In this document: positions 54,408-64,000 of the stretch, piece after piece
How the letters are laid out: each line of letters begins with the position of its first letter
Position numbering within the stretch: position 1 is the stretch's first letter
Assembly (NCBI GenBank): GCA_037176885.1
Contig: JAWWNJ010000016.1
Location: 1,178,001-1,242,000 of the forward strand
Direction of reading: 5' to 3'
Source: Favolaschia claudopus
Taxonomy: Eukaryota; Basidiomycota; Agaricomycetes; Agaricales; Mycenaceae
Length of the DNA stretch: 64,000 nt
Notes under the pieces: generated by a model
What the model was told of the DNA's origin: nothing
The model's input: the letters and a program-made list of their open reading frames with translations, nothing else
Databases searched by the model: none
Program-made: the position numbers and the translations under genes

Positions 54408-57400
54408 TCAAAGGCTACTCTGGGCTGCCTGGCTCTCTTCAGCAGGCTGAGCGCCCACAAGCCCCAGCATATGATCCACGATCTCATGCGGCGTCGTAAC
54501 ATGCCAGCTCGCCAGTGTCCGCTTGCTGCTGTGCCCCACGGCAGTGGTGAACACGCATTCGGGGCGGATCGCGAGATCGACGGGCGGCGCGTCGGCCTTG
54601 TCGTCGAAGAGCGTGACACTCAAAGGTGCAGGCATCGTGGCCTTTGTTGCGCCGGTTTCGAAGAGGATGAGTGCGCGGAACATGTCTTCGTCCGTCTGTG
54701 ATGGGATGGGTGAGCGGGTGCATGCGCAGCCGGAGGAGGAGTAGGGGGGACGGAAAGGAGATTGAGACACACCTTGTCGTCGCCGGCACAGAAGATGAAC
54801 TCGGCGTCCGGGTTTTGGTACAATAAACCCTTGACGATCTCACCCTGCATTAAGGCTATCAGCGAAGTCCCACTATGAGCCCGCGCAGACGCACCTTGTT
54901 CACCGCCCTAGGCCTAACCTCCAAGTTCTTCTTCCCCACCAACACTGCACCGGACAGTTAGTCAGCCATATGCGACGGACGCTCAGGACAACGCACCCTC
55001 AATCGGCCGCTTGTGCGCAAGGTTATTCTCAAGGAGATCCTGGCACTGGTGGCACTGGAACAGCCTACAACACACGTTAAGCACATCGTTCTCAACGAAA
55101 ATGACAAAACGAAAATGACGCACCCCCACTCAGGATCACTTCCCCGATAATGCCACGTAATCGAGCTCTTCTTCATCTCCACAGCACTGCCCGTCGTGCG
55201 CTTCAAATAAAAGAAAAAAACCATCCAGCATCAGCATCCCCTCTTCATCTCAACTTAATCCAGGCCAAACAAATAAACTTACCTCAGTATAATACTTGAA
55301 AATCTCCTCCACCTCCCCCATCCAGCTCATATCCAACTTCTCCGTCAAGTTCACCCACTCCTTCGCGCCGGGCGAGCGCATGAAGCCCCCGTGCTCCGCG
55401 CTGAAGCCGAGGCGCGGGAGGTGCCCGAGGTGCTGGTCGAGGAACGCGCCGTCGCGCCCGGAGATAATGTACACGAGGTTGCGTTCGTCGGCACAGAGCC
55501 GCTCGAGGGCGTCGAGCGTCGCGGCGGAGGGGACAGCCATGGAGGGTGTTTTCACGATGGGTGCGAGTGTGCCCTGTAGAGAGAGAAGTGTTAGGGCTGA
55601 GATCGAAAGAAAGTGGCGACTGAAGAGAAGAAAGGACATACGTCGTAGTCGAAGAAGAACAGACGTTTCTTCGCGTCGTGGTACCTGGTCTCCAGGACTT
55701 CGCGGGGGATGTATGGCGTCCGTCGGGCGGTTTCCTACAGACATTCAAATCATTCTCCGTACGACTGATGATTCAGCCCCAGTCGAAGCGCACCTTCCCA
55801 CCCAACTGCCCAAGCAACATCTTGACGAGCACAGCAGCCCATGTATGCGACGTGTGCGTCGTAACGACTTTGTGCAGCGCCGCATGGCGCGCCTCCTTCT
55901 CCGGCGCCGACATCAAGAGGCCCTCGTTTATCGCCGCTGCGACGTCCTGGAAAGCCAAGATCAAAGCAATGAGTACATTACTATACTGAGTAATGGCCAA
56001 AGCTGCACGCACCCCAAGGTTCCACGGATTCACCATGAGCGCTTGTTCCATGTGCTTGCTGATGCCCATAAACTCGCTCAATACTACCGGAGATTTGTTT
56101 GTTTTTGCCTAGGATGAGGTTTAGCAACAGACATATGATCGGTTAAAGAAAGAATGCAAACCGACCTGCGCGATAACAAACTCCATACTCGTCGTATTCA
56201 TACCATCACGAAGCGGTGTAATGACTGCCAGGTCCGCGACGCTGAGGAGCGCGTAGAATTCGTCTTTCTTGAGAGTTTGGTGGCTAGTGAAGGACGAGCA
56301 TGAGCATGAGTGTCGTGTCCAACAGGATAGCGAAGCGCTACACACTAATGATGCACCGGCACGAAATCGAGACTCCCGAATTCTCCGTTGATATTGGCAA
56401 CGAGTTCGCTGATTTGGCGCTCGAGTTTAGGCGAGTCCGTCAGTGAGGGGGAGGTTACCTGTTAACGAAGTAATATGAGTTAGCTTCCCCGTGTTACTCA
56501 TAAAAAAGCAAAAGAGAAACAGAAACAGAGAAAAGGCTTCACCTGAATCAATACTACATTCCCCACCCACCCGGGGTACGTCCGCAAAAGCTTCTGGAAC
56601 GCCTGCAACTTCTGCAAAACACCCTTGACGACGTCGAGCTTGTCTCGCCCGACGATGATCTTCTTGTTTTGGTAGTGCGAGCGGAGGGCATGGATTGCGG
56701 GGGGGATGCCGGGTCGGAGGCTGTGATAGCATTTGGTTAGCAAGAAGATCGAAGGATGAGACAGGCGAGACGTACATATCACGAGCGACGCGTTCTGCGT
56801 CAACGCCTACGGGGCAATGGGTAACAGCGGTGACGTGTCCCTCTGCGTCGATACCCCGCGGAGTAACTTCGTACCCGCAGACACGGATGCAGGTCGACAG
56901 GAAGTGTCTTTCGATTTTTCGTCAGTACAGACATGAATATGGAATCAGGGAACAACGAGAAAGAAACGCACCTGCTATACGAATACGTCTGGAAACACAC
57001 CAAATCAGCACCGACCATGCCGTCCAATATTTCTTTCCTCCTGGGTAGACAGCGGAACACCTCGCTGCTGGGAAAGGGCGTATGGACAAACAAGCCGATG
57101 ACAGCGTCGGGGACGATGGCGCGGAGGAGCTTTGGGACGAGCAGGAGGTGGTAGTCGTGTACCCATATCAAGTCGCCCGGCTCGTATACATTGGCGATGG
57201 TTTGTGCGAATGCAGCATTGGCGGCGGCGTATGCTTTGTAGTGCGAGTCTTGGGAAACGTCTTCGGAAGCGATATCTTGCCAGAGGAGATAGTGGAAGAG
57301 TGGCCACAGCGCTACGAAAAGTACATTAGGATAGATAGCGCGGATTCTAGAAGAACGTACTTTGCTTGCAGTATCCGTCATAATGCCCGTGCGCAACGCC

Positions 57401-57922
57401 ATCTTCTAGCCATACGGGTTCGTACAGCGTCTTCTTATCGTCGTCCGGGTCAGACTCTTTCGGTTGGTACGTCTTCAACGCATCCTTAAGCGCCGTACGT
57501 TGTTCCTCCGGGATCGATGCAACAGGCACCCTCCCCTCAGGATTCTTCGCAGCCTGAATATCGCCCGTCCAACCAATGATAATTTGCTCGTGCGTCGCGG
57601 CAAGCGAACGGATCCCAGAGATCATAGCAGCATGTCCATAGCGAGGAACAAGAGTCCAGACAGCATCGGATTCCTTGGATGGAGTCGCAAGAGGCTCTTC
57701 GGAGGGATTCATGGGCGGCGGAGTCGCGGGTGGACTCAGCACCCCAGATGTCGTATTGAGCGTCGCGGTAATGGGTAGATAGTGGCAGACATGGAGAACG
57801 CGACCAGAGAGCGGGATCCCAGCGGCCTTGTGGTCGGCTTCGAGGGCGCGTACTTGCGCGCGGACCTCATCGAGCGAAATATCGTCGCCAATCCGGGTAT
57901 AGGGCTCTGCGAAGCTATCCAT
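54408..57922 (-). CDS. TPS2: Trehalose-6-phosphate phosphatase (two-domain)
   Basis: At least ten exons with short introns. The N-terminal half is a GT20 domain: VLHVCHYLP, RYGHAAMISGIRSL, WPLFHYLLWQD, VYEPGDLIWVHDYHLLLVPKLLR, VIGLFVHTPFPSSEVFRCLP, VGRDKLDVVKG and TPLRDGMNTTSMEFV. The C-terminal half is a HAD-type trehalose phosphatase with DYDGTLAP (nucleophile Asp, split by an intron near 55640), SGRDG, SAEHGGFMR, TWHYRGSDP and FCAGDDKTDEDMF. Fungal Tps2 hydrolyses trehalose-6-phosphate to trehalose in the cytosol, in complex with Tps1. In Tps2 the GT20 domain is retained, but synthase activity is generally lost. The ending QSSL is free of further domains. A TATA-like atatata lies about 35 bp upstream of the ATG. 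Confidence 0.93.
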
Positions 57923-58720
57923 GGCGAAAAGAGGGTATTACCCAGATATATACGTCTGATTATAAGCCTTTTGAAGGCGGATTATATCGTGGTTATCGTG
58001 ATTTGGGTGGATCGCTGCAAAGGGATGAAAGCAATTGCTTTTAGGGACAACTTCCGGTTTAGGTCATAGGTGACGATGCGATCGTCGAAGCATCGACCTG
58101 ATTTCCCTTTCGACCGAGGTACCCCCGCCAAGTAAAATTCAGAGTACAGCTAGCAGGTCCTATCTATCTGTTCCAGTAATTATTTACATTTCGCAGACAG
58201 CTTGTACGCTTCACGCCCTTGATTTTATGAAGTACAGAGGTACAGGTTGATATTCCATCTACAGCGATACCGCCTTTTGAACGTGCGCCTCGTCGGCACA
58301 GAAACACGTTTCACAGTCAAATCGAAGGTCTTCCAACGTCGCTACGTGGCCTAGAGCGCGAAATTTGCCGAGTGCCATCGCCCGCATGCAGATCAGCTCA
58401 AGACGGTCGGATTCCATTCGGGCAAACCCCTCGAGTTATCTTCAGGCAGCCAGCATATACAGCGACGGACACGTTCGCTCGCTCGTGTGTCGGCGTGAAG
58501 AGGGCCCAGGCAGCAATGGCAGCCCTGGTAATGATGCATGTATGAGCAAAATATAGTTGATGGAGGATTGATGGCATGTACGATCATATCTTTCCTATAC
58601 AGACTCTCCCAGCGTATGAAAAGCCGTCGACGACACATCCCCTCCGCATCGTGCAAACGAGGAGCGAAAGAACGTTTGTACGGGAGGAGAACCGGACGTA
58701 ACCTTCCTCGATAATGATTG
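57923..58720. other. TPS2 promoter and unassigned DNA
   Basis: Contains the TATA-like agatatata near 57952-57960. No gene recognised. Confidence 0.4.
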
Positions 58721-59840
58721 CTCACTGCTGGGGAATGCGGACGAGAACGAGAAGGACCACGAGGGAGCGCTGGTAATGGGCCAAAGATTGTCCTACTGCC
58801 ACAATCGGAGACGACGACGAGGTGCACAAGGTTGCACATGCCAAGGGGACGGTCCGAGGCGGCGTTCGTGGGCGCCGCGGTTGTCTGTCTTGTCCCTTTG
58901 GCAAAGTGTTGCTGCGGGGTGGGATCCCGAAGCAATAGTGTGCGCGAAGAGTCCTGTGGAATCCCGACGAGAATAAGAAGATGCACGACGGGAAGCGCTA
59001 GTGATCCACCAAAGATTGCCCTCCACTACGGTCATCACCTCGATATCGGAGAGGTGCACATGGCAGGGCGGTCCGAGCGGCGTTCGTGGGCCGCCGCGGT
59101 TGCCCGACCGTGGTGCTGCAAAGTGGGACGAGACGAGGCCCCTCCCGGAACGACAGTGTAGGCGAAGAGTACGCATGCGGTCAACTCGCGTCTTGCAGAG
59201 AGGACGGGGAAGTGCGCCGAAAGTGAGTGTTTTGGGATGGCGCCCCCCAGGTCCGGTGAATGTCTAGCCACACGGCCTCGGAAAATAACATCGAGGAGGC
59301 AGATATGTCGGCAGTCTGGAATCGTTGCAATGTGTGCGGCGCCTTGGCTAGCCTCGCGAAGAAACAGAGGTGTAGAATAGTTGCGCCGTCGGCGAAGGTG
59401 CATGTCTTAACCCTAGATTGAGGCGAAGCGACTTCTCGATACGTGCAGTGGAAAGGAGACCACGGTGCCTTCAGCGAGGTGGCAAACCCAGTAGAGTAGG
59501 CAGTTCGGACCGTTCCTCGAGTACTGGTAGAGCATGACCTGAATCAGAGTCCCTTGGCTTGCAACGTCTTGACACTACAGCCAAATCTGCGGTCGCCCGT
59601 CTTGTCCCTTGGTACTCGGAGTGGAATGAGGTCCACGAAGAGTCCGTATGCCGTCTTGTCTGGTGACTTCCAGTGAGGACGGGGAGGTGCTCCCGAAGCG
59701 ATGGGTGCCATGAATCTGCAAAGCAGTAGGCAGCCCGGACCGTTCCTCGAGTATCAGTAGAGCATGGCCTGAATCAGGGTCCTTTCCCCCTAGCCTCGAG
59801 TTGCAGCATCTTGATACTAGAGCCAGTCGCATACCCAAGA
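58720..59840. repeat. Diverged ~240-bp tandem repeat region
   Basis: Two neighbouring units near 58740-58975 and 58976-59215 share ordered landmarks: gacgagaa, ccaaagattg, gaggtgcaca, cggtccgag, ggcgttcgtgggc, gccgcggttg and gcgaagagt. Two further related units near 59480-59580 and 59730-59830 share cggaccgttcctcgagta, gtagagcatg and cctgaatcag. No frame is conserved among units. Nature unknown. Confidence 0.55.
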
Positions 59841-61833
59841 CGTCGACAAACCTGCGCAGCAGCGCCTGAAGAAAGTATCAAGAAGATCTTGAGGTCCAAC
59901 GCGTCCCATGCAGCGATCACGAGAAGGAAGAGTTCGCTCCCGTGGTAGCTTGATGCAGAAGCCTCAGCCTACCAAGAGAGAGAAAAGCTGCACATGTAGA
60001 CACTACATTTGGGCACCCGAGACCTGAAAGCCTTGAATCGATAAGACCTTGAGCCGTTACGGTTGCTTGAATCATATGGACACCAAAGACGAAGAAGGAC
60101 ATTCGAAGACTCGACGACCGACGGCGGAAAGAATCAACCGCGAGAGCTTGCGGAATGGTAGTTACTGTTTTGCCACAGCTCAAATGGTACCTTGAAGCTC
60201 AATGGGTGGCATTCGAGTTGTTTTCTTTCTCCGTCTTGAAGTTTGAAGCTGGATTTGCTTTCCAATTGAGGAGTGACGGGGTGCTTCTGCTTAATAGCCA
60301 GTGGCCTACGCTTGAGTGGAGACTATTCATTCCATGCTGGAACAGGAGACTGGCGATAACTCTGACGCTGCCAGTGGCAGCAAGGCAGTAAAGTTGTTGC
60401 TTGGGGCGAAGGGAGGGCAGGAGATCTAGGGTTGGCTGGGTGGCAGTGCTTCCAGCCGCATGATTGCATCATGATGGCCGTCTCGGCAAGCACCCACTTC
60501 ACCCTCATTTTCCGATTCGTCTTTTAGGGCTCATGCATCATGTGCGATGGCTGTGGACGCCCATGTCCTTATTTAGACATGGGATTGCACCCGTACATGA
60601 TGGCCGGCGGGCAGATCAATTCCCGCCTGATGCCCTCACGCTTCGCGTGCTCAAGTCGCGCTCGCTCGCGTCTCTACACATAGACGCGTTCTGCGGCGGA
60701 GAAGGATCCAAAATTACCATTCTCGCAAACAAAGGCATGTCACTGAAATAATATTCACAAAACCACCTTCCTCAAACAAATTACACCCTGCGCAAAATTT
60801 TAAATTGCACCGGACTCCGACGTCGCTGGCAGCCTGCAACGTGCAGAAAGCATCAAAGACAACGAAAGAGTTCAGGACAACCGGACTTCGGCTGAGCATA
60901 GTGACAGGCTCATTTTAGCAGAATATCTACATTCAGTTTATATATGTTACTCCCTCTCTCCATTGACCTACGCGGTTCTGTGGACTGCGTGTCAGAATCC
61001 TACTTCTTTCCGCGCGTATTTGAAGCAATGTTTTTTTCATTGACAAGAAAGGCCGAACACGACGAAACGACGGCAGTTGTGGAAAAACCGCGCATTTCCT
61101 CCGAAACACGAAGTCGTGTGCGGAGGCTTGTGCGCGGTTGTTCCAACGAATGCGCGGCGCCGCCTTAAGCGTGGAAGTGTTGGCAATGAGCGTGGTGGTG
61201 GCACTGTGCTTGCGGTGACGAGCGAGAGCAGTAAAAGCGGCGACGAATGAGAGTGGCGATGACGGCGAGGGCCCCAGGGAACGGCAGCGTCGACGAGTGA
61301 AGGAGTGCGGCAATGACAGCGAGAGCATGGCGCTGTTGTATTGGTAAAGAGCTTGCTCAGTAGAGGAGGTGTTAGCATAATATCAGCTTAAAGAGGGAAA
61401 GAACGCACCTTCATCTACTCAGAAACACACCTAAAATTCCAAGTTCGTTTCAAAGTCAAAGATACAGGAATTTAAGTTAGAACAGCATGCTGAGAAGTTG
61501 ACAAAGGCTGGCGGGGAGAGCATGCTATTGAAGAAAAATGGGAAAGGGTTGTTCTTTTTGAATGGAGCCATTTCTTGATAGCGACGATGTGATGAGCGGG
61601 CGAGCCGGCGGCCCGGGCACAGTAGATGTACTAGTAGCGAAGGTTCACGTTGTGTTTGAGTGCGAAGACTCGGATAGCACGAAGGAGGAGACTCAGGAGA
61701 GCGGGAGAGGAGGAGAAGGTCGTTGCTGCATTGTCGCGTTGGCAATGTCCGGCAACGGCAACTAAAACCAAAATATCTTGAATTACATTGGCTGGGTCCT
61801 TAGTCTATTCGGGGACAACCCCAGAATGGACTA
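59841..61833. other. Long stretch without recognisable gene
   Basis: Short frames only. A G/A-rich low-complexity part lies near 61160-61340. No element ends identified. Confidence 0.35.
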
Positions 61834-62445
61834 ACACTCCGCAAAAACCGTTGTTTTGGATCGTCCTAAATTGAACGAAAAACTTAAAATTTTGGCAACA
61901 AATTAAGTTGGCCCTAAACTGTTACAAAAACGTTAAGTGAAGGACGAACAAAAACCGTTCCCAAAACATCAAGTTTCGGCAACGGTTTCCGAAAGTCCGA
62001 AAGGAAAAGAATAAGACGCACCTAAACGCTTTCCAAAACGTTTGGTTTTGGGAACGGTTTTGGACGCTCCGAAACAATAAGTTTCGGCAACAGTTTCGGC
62101 GGTGTTGCCGAAACTTTTGATTTCGGTGCTTCCAAAAGGACTTTTGGGCCGTCTAGAACAATAAGTTTCGGCAACACCGCCGAAACTGTTGCCGAAACTT
62201 ATTGTTTCGGAGCATCCAAAACCGTTCCCAAAACCAAACGTTTTGGAAAGCGTTTAGGTGCGTCTTATTCTTTTCCTTTCGGACTTTCGGAAACCGTTGC
62301 CGAAACTTGATGTTTTGGGAACGGTTTTTGTTCGTCCTTTACTTAACGTTTTTGTAACAGTTTAGGGCCAACTTAATTTGTTGCCAAAATTTTAAGTTTT
62401 TCGTTAAATTTAGGACGGTCCTAAACTACGGCTTTTCCCGAGTGT
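61834..62445. mobile_element. Foldback element with ~280-bp arms
   Basis: The left half is the near-perfect reverse complement of the right half, with a central spacer of about 45 bp near 62120-62165. Ends are ACACTCCGCAAAAACCG and, read inward on the other side, ACACTCGGGAAAAGCCG. Arms are rich in CCGAAAC, GTTTCGG and CCGTTCCCAAAA motifs. No coding capacity. A transcript would form a long hairpin. No clear target duplication; TAA lies next to both ends. Confidence 0.9.
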
Positions 62446-62947
62446 AAGGACATGCCGCAAACTTGGATTCAAGCCGCGGCCGGATTGGGACATGGGAATC
62501 AAGATGAATTCTACCTACAGCGTACGTCTGAGAGGGTATTATGCCTCGAGAAGCTGGGGACAAACACAAACTTGAATTTGAAATTCTCTCTCTTTTTCCC
62601 CCTTTTTTCTCTTTTTTCGCAACTTGAATAACTTGATTTCTTCGGCCCGTCCACAGACATGGGACATGGGCCTCTTTTAGATGTATTCAGTCGCGGGCCT
62701 TCCACTGAACCGACTCGCTCTGGCGTCTTTGTCTAGCAGCGTTCAAATGGAGTGCTCCAATGCACTTCAATTGAGTTTGTTCGGAACATTCAAGCCAGGT
62801 GCTTTACACACTCAATCCCAGCATCCAAATCTGCCGCTCAAGCTCCTCATCTGAAACGGCGTCGAAGCACTCCATCTGAGCGTTCCAACGCACTCCACCT
62901 GAGCGCTTTTCAAGTACTCAGATGAAGTTCTTTTACTTCCCGCAGTA
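62446..62947. other. Unassigned DNA with short degenerate repeats
   Basis: Near 62860-62910 a gcactcca.ctgagcg motif occurs twice. A T/C-rich run lies at 62585-62620. No gene. Confidence 0.4.
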
Positions 62948-63283
62948 AGGCCCCGGGAAGCTCCTGCAAAGGATGGTCCCGAAAAGTGGCTTTTTCAGGG
63001 CGAAAATTCGCGAAACCCTTGTCCGAAAAGTGGCTTTTTGAGGCCCAAAATCCGCGTGCCCTGTCCGTAAAGTGGCTTTTTTAGGCCAGATTCGAAGGAA
63101 AATCGACCAAAATCAGCATTTCTGATCGCATCATCGGCGCCGAGGACAGCCGGTCAAATCGCACGTGATAAGGCCTGTCCGAAAAGTGGCTTTTTGGGCC
63201 AAAGTTCGCCAAAACGAGTGGCTTTTTGAGGCCAAAATCGCGGAATTTTCGGGACCATCCTTTGCAGGAGCTTCCCGGGGCCT
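62948..63283. mobile_element. 336-bp hAT-like MITE
   Basis: Flanked by CCGCAGTA at 62940-62947 and 63284-63291, a perfect 8-bp duplication. Inverted ends run from AGGCCCCGGGAAGCTCCTGC for about 35 bp (through CAAAGGATGGTCCCGAAAA). Inside, a 25-30-nt unit with agtggctttttgaggcc occurs five times, all in the same direction. No coding capacity. Confidence 0.9.
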
Positions 63284-64000
63284 CCGCAGTACAAGTATTC
63301 GCCGCATCGAATGGAAAGCCCGGCGGATGGCTTTTGTCCTTTCCTTCTTCGCCCTTAAGCTGAGTTCCTTTCGAGATGGCGAATGAGTGGCCGGATGTTT
63401 CTGCTCAAACGCTAGCGGGGTGCGAGGCTCGATCAGCCCCATGAAAGCCATTCAGGCACTGGAAACAGCTCGAAACTGGCGGGGTCGCACGGTGTCGCAA
63501 GGCATTGGCGGGGTTCACTGAGGCGGTTCGGAAGAGATACTACGTTCGTTGGAGTCCGTCTATCTTCGGACTCTTCCGACTTTGACTCGCGGAATCTCAT
63601 CAGGCTCCGACCAGTCACTACCTGTTCCTTCTGTGAGCGTAGGTTATTAGCGTAATAGCCTCAGCTACCAACTCACGGGGCGAAAGAATTGAAGGTACGT
63701 ATGAGGTTTGAACGAATGATAGTCAAGAACGCTAACACCTTCAGCTAGGATAGCCTAGGAAAGGGCAATGTATGCTTTTCTATTTCCGACGACCGCCAAG
63801 TTCCATGCGTCCAGAATGCGATGAGCGACGAAGTGGGCGAAATCAATCGAGGCCCGTATGGACACCGAATCGAATGAAAGCTCAGCTTAAGCAAGGCAAG
63901 GCAAAGTGAATCCAAAAGCAAAAGCAAGCAAACCCGGAATGAAGCGTCTGGGAAGCTATCTAGCAGGGTATTGAAGAAGGCAAGAAGGAAGTACGAGGTA
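63284..64000. other. Right end of window, no recognised gene
   Basis: Short open frames only. A purine-rich gcaaggcaaagtg stretch lies near 63890. A gene may extend beyond the window. Confidence 0.35.

Overview
This is a nuclear fungal contig, most likely from a mushroom-forming basidiomycete (Agaricomycetes). The main evidence is many ~50-bp introns with GT..AG ends (14 exons in one P450 gene), a Tps2-type trehalose phosphatase, a Get5 homologue, a fungal Zn2Cys6 regulator, agaricomycete-style P450 and small-secreted-protein families, and a heavy load of DNA transposons. No ribosomal RNA gene, confident standard tRNA gene, CRISPR array or bacterial feature was seen. All alignments and folds here were made by eye.

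Left part, 1-39 kb: a rearranged, segmentally duplicated region. One unit recurs on both strands: P450 gene, a long intergenic block, a secreted-protein gene of unknown function, a leader block, an array of tRNA-like elements, and a GET5-like gene. One intact GET5 homologue (24.45-25.73 kb) sits between two inverted arms (about 18.9-24.1 kb on + and 26.3-35.1 kb on -). A second, damaged GET5 copy lies at 8.2-9.4 kb. Intact single copies survive for the P450 (36.6-38.9 kb), the secreted protein (32.9-33.7 kb) and GET5. The other copies are broken by frameshift, stop codon, truncation or transposon insertion. A stand-alone reductase gene (2.5-3.7 kb) lies at the left.

The most unusual content is three local arrays (5.96-7.77 kb, 20.84-24.13 kb, 26.28-32.08 kb) holding about 22 related elements of mostly 75-100 nt. 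They fold like a tRNA: a 7-bp acceptor-like stem, a D-like hairpin, a central stem, and a T-arm with a near-invariant TTCGANT loop. A run of T typical of RNA polymerase III termination follows most copies by 20-50 nt. Paired bases change together between copies, which argues for selection on RNA structure.

Transposons record an order of events. A 3.6-kb hAT element is inserted inside one tRNA-like copy with an 8-bp target duplication, and a 514-bp element is inserted in its transposase exon with a 9-bp duplication. A 3.1-kb element splits one secreted-protein gene, and a solo LTR splits one P450 pseudogene. A 968-bp segment occurs twice without any difference. Further elements are a TA-flanked MITE, a 3.8-kb CACTG-ended element with subterminal repeats, a long-armed foldback element and a 336-bp hAT-like MITE.

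Right part, 39-64 kb: mostly single-copy housekeeping and regulatory genes. These are a membrane-anchored protein disulfide isomerase, a small basic protein, a Zn2Cys6 regulator, three related small secreted proteins, an F-box/2EXR-like protein and a TPS2-type trehalose-6-phosphate phosphatase. They are followed by a repeat-rich non-coding tail.
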